A DNA stretch of 64,000 nucleotides from NCBI RefSeq assembly GCF_023898315.1, contig NC_064618.1, positions 246,921,076-246,985,075 on the forward strand, written 5' to 3'. This DNA comes from Schistocerca nitens. Lineage: Eukaryota; Arthropoda; Insecta; Orthoptera; Acrididae. A program made the position numbers and the translations under genes. Below, in pieces: positions 11,212 through 21,203 of the stretch; the first letter of the stretch is position 1, and the number at the start of each line of letters is the position of its first letter. The notes under the pieces were generated by a model. The model was not told the DNA's origin. It was given only the letters and a program-made list of their open reading frames with translations, and did no database searches.

Positions 11212-12220
11212 GGTACGGGAATATTTAAGGATCTGTCTACTCTTGTGAAATAAGTATACATGCGAACTTTACGTTTCGTTAACTAACGGTATATTTGAAC
11301 TCACTTTCCACATACATATATGACTTCTAGTAAGTCACTCGATCCATCAGATACAAATTTAATTAGATTTATAAATGAGGTTGCCTAATAACCACGACCC
11401 TATTTCACTTGAATCATAAAATAGGTCTTGCCTCTACCAAGGCTGGATTAAGAGTTTTCAAGATTACTTTTTCAACTGTTCTTCTTTCACATAACAATAA
11501 TCAGTGACACAGTACACACAGAGCTGCATAAAATCTCCATGGTTCTTCCTCTAAAACATCTATGGAATTGCCGACAAGTACCTGTCAGAGCCGTTCGACT
11601 GCTGTTTCTACCTTCTTCCCGCGACTGATTTTAAACATGCAAACACAGACATGTGACGCGCAATAGGTAGGATTTTAGCATCCCACACTCGTATCTAGAA
11701 TATCGTGTGTTCAAGACAGTAGAAGGCTGAGTGGTTGTAGAATTTACACAGAAATTCTCAAATCACTACGATGTATATTGACATCTGTCACGAAACATGA
11801 ATTTTTCAAGTCTATAATCAAGAGCAACAGTAAAGCAAACTTGGTAGTTCATTCATATCTGTAGCGATGTGGAACAGCTGGACTTGACAAAAGCCTGGCT
11901 GGTGGCCCTAAATTACTACTCATCAAGCTGTAATTTGGCATGGCTTCATACAAGACTATAGAAATACCATCAAAATTGGAGAGAGTGGAATGGGGCCCCT
12001 TGAGCTATTTGACATGAAATAACCCTTTCGTAAATTCTTAGAAAATAGTTCCTTAACATCACAGTTTACTTGAGGAGTTTTGTATGAATAGTGTCTGGAA
12101 CTGCTAACTGTACTCTCAAACACTGTTGAGTAAACAGATTAATATTTCATTGTGTTGCCTCAAAACACCATGTGCTTTATCTCATTTATGTTCACGGAAT
12201 ATTCAACTTGCTGTCAGTGA
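11212..12220. other. TACC intron, unidentified
   Basis: AT-rich sequence with no recognised coding region or repeat. Confidence 0.4.
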
Positions 12221-12224
12221 GATA

Positions 12225-12320
12225 ATTTCTGTGAGGTGTGGAAGGCAGAGATACCTCAGCCGAAAGATCGTTTGCCTGCCAAAGGCAAAGGTCCAGGTAT
12301 GAGTCGCCTGTGCTTGTGAA
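12225..12320 (+). repeat. Possible tRNA-like SINE fragment
   Basis: TACCTCAGCCG, then TGCCTGCCAAAGGCAAAGG and TCCAGGTATGAGTCGCC follow the layout of a common insect tRNA-derived repeat (CTCAGTTGGTAGAGC.., CGAAAGGCAAAGGTCCCGAGTTCGAGTC). It is diverged and without clear ends. Confidence 0.4.
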
Positions 12321-12329
12321 AATGGATAA

Positions 12330-14839
12330 ACAATTTACATTCCACCAATACTTTTCATTGCCCTAGGTAACAAATTGTGGATAGTGAAGCCAACCACCCA
12401 ACCAGGGTGGAGTTCCTTTCAGCATCCATATTGGACACAATCTGCTGATGCAAGGGTTTCTCCTCCAGTGAGAGGACCAACCTGTGTACAATACTTGTCC
12501 TGTGCCACTGACATTATGACGTTTTAGTTGTTAGTATTGCACTTCCTGACAAGTGGGCAGCTCAACAATTGCCTGTGAACTTGAACTCTGCTTTAGATGA
12601 CAGTTGTACAAGTGTAGCATGAACTATAATTTTGTGAGGTAACTGGACCAAATGTATTAATTGGCCTACGGGTGATGAGAAATTTTAGTAGATGTGACAA
12701 GCCAGCTGTAAGTGTTTTCAAAAACTTTGTGTTTTTCATTCCATTAGTTCATTTTTAATATTCTTTATTTTCATTCATACAGAATCTTTAAATTTTGTAA
12801 TTGTGTGCTTGTGTATATGCTGTCAATAGCAAATCTATCCACAGATTTTAACATTTTTTTGGATAGGCTGATTACTTCCCCTTTTTTATTTATGGTCATC
12901 AAGGCCCAATTTGAAGACATCTGTTTTATTACATCTTTCGCGGAAAATTATTTTATTCTAGTCTAATTAGTTGTGGTTCAGCTAATAGAAAAGCAAGATT
13001 TTTAAGCTATATAACTCTTGGGTAGAGCACTCAGAGCAACAGTAGGCCTTGTATCTTCTCTTTTTGGTTTACTTCGTTGTATTACACGTCACCATTTTGC
13101 TTCCGGTATTGTTATAATATTCATATGCTTACTGCCCACCATAGGTGCTATCTACAGTGTTTTCACTTCAAGAACCCAAACACATAGGTGCTATCTACTG
13201 TGTTTTCACTTCAAGAACCCAAACACTCTTAACAGCTAGAAAATTCAGGCATCAGGATGTATTTAGCTGTCCCTTCACTCAACAAATTGTTTGTTTCGCT
13301 TGCGGGTGGCAAAATAGTAGGTAATTTTCCAATAAAATTATTGAAAGATTCACCAGAAATGTCATTGGACAACTTCTCAGCCTGAGCAGCTTATCCAAAC
13401 AGCAAATTTTGTGTGTGCATGGCTGATGCAGAGTTGAAAAACCGAATACGAATGGATTTTAATTTTTGGCAGAAGTCGGAAGAAAAATGAATGAAATGTG
13501 TAAGAAGAAATGTCTTTGATTATGTCCAGTACAATACATTTGAAAATATATTTTTACTGAACCCTTAACCATAGTGATAATGAGTTGGATGGTGTTGTTA
13601 TTGTAACCAGTACTGTGAACAGTGATTAAAATTTGGCCCATTGAAGTAATCAATGAATTTGCTCCTCACAGAGAATCCCTTAGCTTTAGCTTTCAACTGC
13701 TAAGGCCTACTAAGGGTATCATGTTGTACTTGGCAATTCATTAATTTCTGATCTGTGTTGTAAGGCAGTGGGAACTGGTGTTCCTCTGCATTGTCAAACA
13801 ACTGTTTTGTTTCTGAAATGTTGTATGCTCGTTCTTCTTCATGACTAAGAACCTTTGCATTACTGCTTTGCACTTCCTTAGTGCTCTTGCCAATAATGTA
13901 GTCTTCCTCCTCTTCTGTAATTTCCATGTGATTTTGTAGTGCCAAAATTAACAGCTTTTTAGGTCTATCACTGTGCTGCTTGTTTTGCCTTTGCTGCTTC
14001 TGCTACTACTGCCATGCTGCATTGCACTGCACTTGCAATATCAAAATGTTCATTGCAGCGCACTGGACCTGTGCCAGTGAACCACACAAAACTGCTCCAG
14101 TCTTGGAGAAACAGTAGCACCCATCGATTTCCAACGAACTAAGAGAATAAGTTCAAACCTTTCTGAAACTTTTTCTCACATTGACCCCCCCACCCACCAC
14201 CACCACCACCACCACCATAAAAAGTTGAAAGGGAAAAAGGTTGTAAACTACGTTTTGGATGTTGATTTGCTAAAAATTCCGTGTCACTTACTCTGTTGGC
14301 CAGAACGTTTGCACATGTTATCGACATGTACTACTGAAGCCAGCTATAAAATCATGTTGTTGTACAATACATAGTTTAGCAGATATGACGTGATAAGTAT
14401 TGAGTAACATGAAAAACCATTTTTTCTCAAAACCTTAGATATTTCTGTTTCAATAGCACAAAATTTTCATTGGATTAAGAAAAGAGTCAGATGGTAGTTT
14501 TCATATCACTCTATCATGTACAGTTGTCAAATTATATAGAACTCCATTTTAATTTTTTTCGTTCTGTCATGCGCCATCTCATACCTAGGAAAACGTTGCA
14601 TCCTGCGGCTGCATCAGACAGCAAAAAATGCAAGTATATTCAGCAGCAGGCTGCGATAAATTTCCGCACTGAGGGAAGCATAGTTTTAGTAGATTAACAA
14701 CAGATTTTACTGTACTTACTAGTACCTTTGGTCTTAGAATCTGATACAAGGCTGCAGTACTTTCTCTTGATTTGAATCAGTCATATTGTGTTAATATTTT
14801 TACTTACTAGTATTTCTGAGTACTTGTATTTCATTTCAG
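12330..14839. other. TACC intron, mostly featureless
   Basis: The stretch holds a 43-bp tandem duplication at 13141-13226 and a CCCACC/ACC run at about 14184-14217. It also holds an 81-codon minus-strand open frame (13700-13945) without family resemblance. It ends in the pyrimidine tract of the 14840 acceptor. Confidence 0.4.
13141..13226 (+). repeat. 43-bp tandem duplication
   Basis: Two head-to-tail copies (13141-13183, 13184-13226) begin ATAGGTGCTATCTAC and end GAACCCAAACAC. They differ at one base (CAG versus CTG), which points to a recent duplication. Confidence 0.95.
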
Positions 14840-15001
14840 TATTATTATGGAAGAATACGAGAGGACAATTGCTGGACTCGTTTATGAGAAAGAGCAAGAA
14901 AAACAACGCTTTGAACATGAGAAAGAGAACCTTATAAAGGAGAAAGATACTGTGTCTGGCCATCTTGAAAATATTGAAATTGCCTTTTCAGATGTTCACA
15001 G
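14840..15001 (+). CDS. TACC: TACC protein, exon with start of conserved TACC domain
   Basis: The exon is 162 nt (54 codons), with acceptor TTCATTTCAG at 14839 and donor CACAG|GTATGT at 15002. Both ends are phase 2, so the exon is frame-neutral. The translation holds MEEYERTIAGLVYEKEQEKQ and ends VSGHLENIEIAFSDVHR. This matches the start of the TACC domain in animals (EYEMTIAQMIEDEQ, then DLNSVEKSFSDLFKRYE in human TACC3). The conserved role is parallel dimerisation and binding of the XMAP215/chTOG/Msps microtubule polymerase at centrosomes. The preceding intron is 11.4 kb and the following one 7.8 kb, both rich in transposons. An ATG at 14847 lies inside this exon, but I see no reason to treat it as a start. 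Confidence 0.93.
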
Positions 15002-15419
15002 GTATGTTGTCCTTGCAAATCAGAGGTCTTGTAACAAGTATTACAGATAATCAACTTTTTTTAAAACAAGCTGTTAACCCGTGTTGCAGTATTACATATT
15101 GTGGTGATTTGTAAACATGTCTTCAGACTGATTTTGTGGATATTATGGTTATTTCTGCTTCATAACGAGACTGACACTAAATCTCTTTTGGTTTTGGATA
15201 TCACTGAAAAAATATGAGCATCACTAAATACACATTTTCATCTGGGCACCAGTTTGTGTTGTCAGTCTGGTAGAACTAAGTACTTTGTGCATAAATCAGC
15301 TGATAGGGTCTGATGCTCTTATCTCAAAGCAAGTTGCTTAACTTCACATCTAAGCAAGCAATCATACAAAAGTAAAGTTAAAAATGCATAGCTCATATGT
15401 ATAAGGTTGAGAAATTGTT

Positions 15420-16097
15420 TGTTGGGGGTCAAGACACTAAACAGCAAGGTCATCAGCCCCTTGGTCAATATGTAACGCATCTGGAGTTCGTGATGTCAGC
15501 CAGAGATTTGATTGGATCATGAAAGTACGTAACAGTGGTAAAATGGATGCCAGAGCTGAGCAACAATTTGAAATGTAGTAAAACAATTGCAGAGTACAGA
15601 ATGCCTTCTATTGGGGGGATTTGTAACAACAAAAGTGAGAAAGTTAATAACATAATGGTTCTCAGTTGGACTGCCCCAATAAAATAAAGTGGCAGATATA
15701 ATTAGTTGACTAGAAGTGTGACACCAAGTGATTGTTCCCCGGGGCCCTGCGTGTGACAGTCATCCCACCCCTGATCTGTTAAAGTGTTAAGAGGGAGAAG
15801 CACCCACTGTTTGGTGGAATGATACCCCTAAAATTGGAGGTAGGGTGCATCACAAAAAATGGACTAACCACATCTAGACACATTTAAAACAGAGTAAAAT
15901 AGGGGTGGAAAAGGCAGCAGGATGACAAGGGAAGCTAGCAAAGAAGTTATGGCCAATCCTCCCCCACCCCCAACAAACGACAGGAGATATCCAAACCCTA
16001 ACCAACTTGCCCCACCCTGAAAGTAGATTAAAATGTTGTATCTGAGAATAAATCCCACTTTCATGGAGAAATGTCAACTGTCCACAATTCATCTGCC
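15420..16097. repeat. Possible decayed dispersed repeat (left part)
   Basis: The sequence (GGTCATCAGCCCCTTGG near 15450; C-rich blocks and AGGTAGGGTGCATCAC, then ATTAAAATGTTGTATCTGAG near 16030) resembles a locust repeat I recall. It seems to continue at 16537 after the inverted-repeat insertion. No ends are defined. Confidence 0.3.
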
Positions 16098-16219
16098 AAT
16101 ATTAGAGGCAACAATGTAGGAAAAGACCTATTGCTACTTACTGTAAAGAAGACACATCAAGGAACAGACAGTCACAGTTGAAAGACACTCTCATATGGCT
16201 TTTGGCCACAGCCTTCATC

Positions 16220-16223
<4 letters not shown>

Positions 16224-16266
<43 letters not shown>
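16224..16266 (+). repeat. (AC)n arm of the inverted-repeat insertion
   Basis: About 21 AC units facing the (TG)n arm at 16329-16375 across a 60-bp spacer. Confidence 0.95.
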
Positions 16267-16269
<3 letters not shown>

Positions 16270-16325
16270 CTGCTAACTCCGGCATCTTGGTCGAAGATAC
16301 TGGAGTTGGCGGTCGTCTGTGCATG

Positions 16326-16328
<3 letters not shown>

Positions 16329-16375
<47 letters not shown>
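16329..16375 (+). repeat. (TG)n arm of the inverted-repeat insertion
   Basis: About 23 TG units, complementary to the (AC)n arm at 16224-16266. Confidence 0.95.
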
Positions 16376-16378
<3 letters not shown>

Positions 16379-16536
16379 ACTGATGGAAGGCTGTGGATGA
16401 AACCTATATGTTAGTATCTTTTAATTGTGCCTCACTGCAGCTTGACGTGTCTTCTTTATAGTAATTAGCAATCTATCTTTTCCCTACATAGTTGATATCC
16501 CTACCTGGAGTTTCCATTGTGTAATATTACAGGCAA

Positions 16537-16815
16537 AGAATCTGAAATACCATGCTTAGCACGGAGAGGCAGAACGGTGGGTCAGCCCTGCAGGATGTGA
16601 GCTGCTGTCTTTATGGCCCCACCGCGATTTAGACACAAGTAACATTTATTGCCTCTACCAGTGGCAACCCTGATTTGCGTGAAAGGTTTGTGGGGACAGG
16701 AGCTAGGTGTAAGGCCACCCGGCTGTAGTGCCAGTTAGGTATGAGCTACTGCCAACTCCTAAATGACAAGGAATACAGGATATGTCAAATATTAAGCTGA
16801 TAAAGAACAGTAAAC
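16537..16815. repeat. Possible decayed dispersed repeat (right part)
   Basis: The segment CACGGAGAGGCAGAACGG, then TGTCTTTATGGCCCCACC and CTACTGCCAACTCCTAAATG recalls a locust repeat that would continue the 15.4-16.1 kb segment. The boundary with the LINE that follows is uncertain. Confidence 0.3.
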
Positions 16816-16824
16816 TGCAGTCAT

Positions 16825-17121
16825 ATGATGACACCAGTTTTGGGACAGGGCGTTCATATGATAAACAGAAGAGACACTGTTATCCAGTCCACTTCTCAGC
16901 AGAGAAAAAAGTCACCAGAAACTGTCAGCGCACCAACTACACATATAAACAGAAGTGAAACCGTTATCAGGTTCACTTCCCAGCAAAGAAGAAAGTCTCC
17001 AGGAACTGTCAGCACATCATCTACATATATAAATGTCATGTTGTCATCTCCAAGTCAAGTGGGTCAGTTAAAAGGAAGTTTTCAGTCAGTGAATAAGAAA
17101 TTCAAAGAGCAGATGATTTAA
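16825..17121 (+). pseudogene. LINE ORF1-like segment with tandem 28-residue repeats
   Basis: The frame contains two head-to-tail 84-bp units (16861-16944 and 16945-17028), INRRDTVIQSTSQQRKKSPE and INRSETVIRFTSQQRRKSPG in protein. It is basic and Ser/Thr-rich, and I see no zinc knuckle. I infer it is the N-terminal or ORF1 part of the LINE from its position upstream of the endonuclease. Confidence 0.45.
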
Positions 17122-17266
17122 ATGTAAGTGTACAGCCAGTGAGTGTAAGCAATCAAGCTGTAAAAGTGAGAAAAGCAAGTACGCAAGACATGAGTAAAAA
17201 TAAACAAGCTACTGTACGTGCATCTTCTAGATTGAGAAAAGTTCCACAGAGGAGCAGTGACTTTTT

Positions 17267-17608
17267 ATGGATGGCACCAGGGAAATCATTTCGTCATCAT
17301 GTGGATCCAACATGATCAAGAACCTAGCCAGAGATGTAAGTACACAATCAACAAGTGACAGAACAATATACAAGCAATGTGAACAACCTGATATACTGCT
17401 ACAGAGGAATCCAGACCTACCCCTTTGTGAGGATGACTCGTTATTATTTGTACATATAAATATCAGGTCATTAAGAAACAAAACTGATGACTTGAGTTTT
17501 TTGTTAGGAGTGAAAAGGAATATTATATTATGTATCAATGAACACTGGTTAAGTGAAGACCAATACACAACTATGGGGGAGCCTCTATATATGTTAGTAG
17601 TGGTATAG
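17267..17608 (+). pseudogene. LINE endonuclease, N-terminal part
   Basis: The frame includes LLFVHINIRSLRNKTDDLSF followed by NIILCINEHWLSEDQ. This matches the first two motifs of the APE-type endonuclease of CR1/Jockey LINEs (N-x-R-S-L..K; ..TE.WL), which nicks target DNA. It is cut off by a stop soon after. Confidence 0.75.
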
Positions 17609-17868
17609 ACTGTGATTACAGTGCCCTTAGTGTTAATGATTACTGTATAGAAAATGTACTGGAAATAGCAGCAGTGTTACTGCCCATGTTAAAACTCGTA
17701 ATTGTGTCTGTATACCACACACCTGATAATGATGTTGAAGTATTTGCACAGTCCTTACAGAAACTGATACTACACCTCGATAAGTGGCTTAAATATATTA
17801 TTTTAAGGTTTGGTGGCATAAATATTGATATAAGGTAGAACACACCTAAACAACTTAATCTTCTGACT

Positions 17869-18540
17869 ATGCTAAGATCACATAACCTGCACTGCATTAA
17901 TGAAAACCCAAGAAGACAGTCTACCTGCCTTGATAATGTAATCACAAATGTTGAGACAAATCGGTATGAACTAGGGCTATTCAATACTCATTTTTTATCA
18001 GACCATAAAGGTATTTGGTTAAAATTGATAACAAAAGAGCCAGCATCTGTTCCCAATAAAATTAAGTACATTAGGCTTTTGAATGAAGAGAACATTGATA
18101 ACTACAGAACACAAATAAAGATGACAAATTGGAATTACATTCTGCTGGAAAGTAATCATATTGAAAAAGTGTTTACATTATTCATTAGTGCATTGTCAGA
18201 TGCATTTAAAACTTGCTGCCCTAAAGTAATGAGAAAAAATAAGGGAACTATGAGGAAACATGGTCTCACATCAGTGCATAACTGGTTCACACCTGACCTA
18301 CAAAGGCTCAGAACTCTGTTAATGATTTCCTATGACAAATCAAAAAATAGTGAAGCCGAAAAAGCAAACTACATAAGTTTGAGGAACAAATACAAGGCAG
18401 AAATTAGGTTAAGCAAGTGCAAGGCAAATGATGATTATATTAATAAGTCACAAAATAAATGCAAAGCAGCCTGGACTGTTACCAAGACTCATCTGGGTAG
18501 AAATAAAGATGTTAACAAAAATAATTCATGTGATGCTTGT
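17869..18540 (+). pseudogene. LINE endonuclease end and linker
   Basis: STCLDNVITNVETNRYELGL and LSDHKGIWLKLITKEP correspond to the endonuclease SDH active-site motif, here SDHKG. A Lys-rich linker then leads to the RT and is interrupted by the SINE at 18549. Confidence 0.7.
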
Positions 18541-18548
18541 ATCACACC

Positions 18549-18886
18549 GGCAACGGCCTTGCCGCAGTGGCTACACCGGTTCCCGTGAGATCACCGAAGT
18601 TAAGCGCTGTCGGGCGTGGCCGGCGCTTGGATGGGTCACCATCCCGCCGCCACGTGCTGTTGCCATTTTTCGGGGTGCACTCAGCCTCGTGATGCCAATT
18701 GAGGAGCTACTCGACCGATTAGTGGCGGCTTCGGTCAAAGAATACCGTCCTAACGGTCGGGAGTGCGGTGTGCTGACCACACGCCCCTCCTTATCCGCAT
18801 CCTCCTCGGAAGATGACACGGCGGCCGGACGGTCCCGGAAGGGCCACTTGTGGCCTACAGACGGAGCTTTTTTTTTTTTTTTTTTT
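18549..18886 (+). mobile_element. 5S rRNA-derived SINE (SINE3 type) with poly-T tail
   Basis: The first about 90 bp copy 5S rRNA: ACACCGGTTCCCGTGAGATC, CACCGAAGTTAAGCGCTGTC and CTTGGATGGGTCACC. These include the A-box and C-box internal Pol III promoter. A unique body follows (GGGGTGCACTCAGCCTCGTG, GGAGTGCGGTGTGCTGACC) and it ends in a 21-base T run (18868-18888). It is flanked by 12-bp duplications, TTGTATCACACC, at 18537-18548 and 18887-18898. It inserted into the LINE linker, so it is younger than that copy. Confidence 0.88.
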
Positions 18887-19180
18887 TTGTATCACACCAG
18901 ATGATTTCAACACCTTCTTCATTAAAGCTGCCAGTATGAATAACAGTGCTGCAAATGAACATATCCATAAATGTGACAACAACTATATCTCAAATAATAG
19001 AAATTCATTTCTACAAAATTTTGAGGATATGGTTCCTGTGTTTAAATGGAAAGAAGTAAAAGTAACAGATATTAAAACTGCAATAGCAAAATTAAGTTAC
19101 TCAAAATCAGAAGACATTTATGGTCTCTCCAATTTTGTAATAAAAAAATAGATGTAATAGCACATCAACTCTGTTCCCTT

Positions 19181-19843
19181 ATGAACCGGATGTTTGTCAG
19201 TGGCTGTTTCCCTTCATCCTTAAAAATGGCAGTCAGTACTCCACTGCACAAGAAAGGTGATAAGTCTTGTCCTAATAATTACCGTCCAATCTCCCTTGTA
19301 CCCATCATATCAAAAGTAGTGGAATATTGCATACAGCTCCAAATTAGTCAACATCTGTGTGTGAATAATATTCTTAGTGACTCTCAGTATGGCTTCAGGT
19401 CCGGCATGTCAATGGCAAAAGCAGTTGAAGATGTTGTTTCATATATATTGTCATCATTCGAATCAGGATTATCAGTTAATGCCACTCTTGTGGACCTCAG
19501 CAAGGTATTTGACTCTGTCAGTCACAGGATACTACTAGAAAAACTGCACTGCTATGGTATTAGGGGCTCAGAACTACCTCTTATCAGATCCTATCTGAGC
19601 AACAGAAAACAAATTGTGCATTTTAACAATATGAGGTCAAATGTCTTGGATATCATGCAGGGTGTACCACAAGGCTCTGTGTTTGGACCTTTACTTTTTA
19701 TAATATATGTAAATGACTTGCCCAGCACCATGTTATGTAAATCCACAGTCTATGCAGATGATACAACTTTTGTTACAGCAGGGAAAGACTTAGGAAAATT
19801 AAATGAGGAAAGTGAGGCTCATCTCAGAGCAGCCATCAAGTGA
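19181..19843 (+). pseudogene. LINE reverse transcriptase domain
   Basis: This 220-residue open frame holds the RT fingers (PLHKKGDKSCPNNYRPISLV), motif A (LVDLSKVFDSVSH), motif B (MQGVPQGSVFGPLLFIIYVN) and the YADD active site (VYADDTTFV). The copying reaction is target-primed reverse transcription. The core catalytic Asp residues are intact, but the frame closes at 19841 and the thumb continues in another frame from 19859 (LLGIHLDSKLTWKSH). Confidence 0.88.
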
Positions 19844-20103
19844 TTCCAACTCAATGACTTGCATATAAATCATGATAAAACTGTAAATATTCTCTTTAGC
19901 TTGTGTGTTAAGAGTGATAAGATTGATTGTGTCTCAGCTAAACTACTTGGGATCCATCTTGACTCAAAATTAACATGGAAGAGTCATACCGATTATATTT
20001 GTACTAAGTTAGCACTTGTGACATATTTGTTAGGTAAACTAAGGTCATGTGTTAGTGGTAAGCATACTATGCCTTTTTCCACACCCATTTAACATATGCC
20101 ACT

Positions 20104-20445
20104 TTGTTGTGGGGAAACTCACACGGAGCAAAACAAGTTTTCATTTGGCATAAGAAGGCAGTCAGATGCATCCATGGAGTCAGAAATAACAAGTCTTGTA
20201 GACCATATTTCAAAAACATAAAAATACTAACAGTTGCAGCCCTCTTTATACTAGGTTGTCTGACACACACAAAAGAAAACCAACACAGTCACAACCTACG
20301 ACAATCTATCCATCACCATGACACACGTATAAAACAGCAAATTGACATTCCAGTTGCTAGACTAAAGAAAACTCAAGATAGTTACAGGTACATGGGAGTA
20401 AAACTATTTAACATGTTGCCAAAGAGGCACATAATGTGTCACTGA
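20104..20445 (+). pseudogene. LINE C-terminal region after RT
   Basis: The frame runs IWHKKAVRCIHGVRNNKSCR, then FKNIKILTVAALFILGCL and SYRYMGVKLFNMLPK. This is the usual tail of CR1/Jockey-like ORF2 proteins (K.FN.LP). It lies in a different frame from the RT core. Confidence 0.7.
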
Positions 20446-20760
20446 ATGAGTTTAAAAGTGTCACAAAGAAATGGCTTACAGAAAAAGCTTTTTTACAATA
20501 GAAGAGTTTATAATGTGCACTAAAGATGATCATAAGTACTGGTACTAATGTAGTTTCACTTGGATTAAACTTATACATGTACATATAATGCAAATACCTT
20601 GTGCAGCATCAAGGACAAATTTTTGTAACTTATTAGACATTAATGATCTACAATATATTACACCATTTCTGTTAGTTATGTAAACTGTATATGTATACTA
20701 ATGACATCAGTTGCATTTTTTAATGCCTAAAGACGGATAATAAAATAAATAAAAAAAGAT

Positions 20761-21201
20761 TTTTGGGTATACAGTTAATATTCAGGGGGAGTGAAGGGAA
20801 ATGTGGGAAACGGTTGCACAGAAAAGTAGCTTCTTCTGGGCTTGCGCTGGAATTGTGTGGTTGGCAATTGGCCAGTTGGCAGTAGCTCATGCCAGACTGT
20901 ATGGTCAGGTGACCATGCCTTGCTGTCACTGCAGTCAGGTGGCTGGCAGTTGCTCATAGCCCCTGACAAACTTGTCACTACAGTCAGGCAGACCGGTAGC
21001 TCACAGCTCCCATCATTGCCACTACATGTCAATCCAGACACTAGCTAAAATGGAATAGATTTTTGAGCCTCCTGTGAACTTTCCTGGCAGGTGCTGCTTA
21101 AATTGTTTGTTATAGAGAAATGATTTTCGGCAACTTAACGGTGAATCTAGGATAGGGAGGAAATCATTTATTTTATTTATGAGAATTATTGTTTCTGTGA
21201 T
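20761..21201. other. TACC intron, unidentified
   Basis: A moderately GC-rich stretch with repeated CAGTCAGG and GGCAGTTGCTCA-like words. No family is recognised. Confidence 0.35.
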
Positions 21202-21203
21202 TA

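Larger units (their letters stand above)
16112..16522. mobile_element. Short Penelope-type inverted-repeat insertion
   Basis: Inverted ends, TAGGAAAAGACCTATTGCTA with AAGAAGACACATCAAG on the left and the complementary arms CTTGACGTGTCTTCTT and ATCTATCTTTTCCCTA on the right, enclose (AC)n and (TG)n arms. The outer end CCTGGAGTTTCCATTGT matches the terminal repeat of the other Penelope-like copies. Direct repeats AATATTAGAGGCAA (16098-16111) and AATATTACAGGCAA (16523-16536) flank it, a 14-bp target duplication with one mismatch. No coding sequence is present. Confidence 0.65.
16820..20760 (+). mobile_element. LINE (CR1/Jockey-type), near full length, split by a SINE
   Basis: In order it has an ORF1-like segment with 28-residue tandem repeats, an AP endonuclease start (HINIRSLRNKTDDLSFLL at about 17453-17510), an endonuclease end (STCLDNVITN, then LSDHKGIWLKL at about 17920-18030), reverse transcriptase (about 19050-20000), and a C-terminal region ending VKLFNMLPKR near 20430. 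The 3' end is AATAAAATAAATAAAAAAAG at about 20740-20760. Several frame breaks and stops separate the segments. A 5S-derived SINE sits at 18549-18886. I could not find a convincing target duplication, so the 5' end is approximate. Confidence 0.8.

Noticed and set aside
13700-13945. 81-codon minus-strand open frame rich in Glu
   Set aside because: There are no matching splice sites, no family resemblance and no partner exons. Length and composition are within chance for AT-rich intron.
14847-15050. Internal ATG as an alternative TACC start
   Set aside because: The exon has a good acceptor upstream and the phase matches the preceding exon. No promoter-like sequence is seen.
18549-18640. A true 5S rRNA gene
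   Set aside because: It is diverged from 5S, lacks the normal 3' stem, continues into a SINE body and is flanked by target duplications.
18428-18904. 158-codon frame crossing the LINE/SINE boundary
   Set aside because: It is a composite of LINE linker, 5S-derived SINE and its T tail, so it is not a natural coding region.
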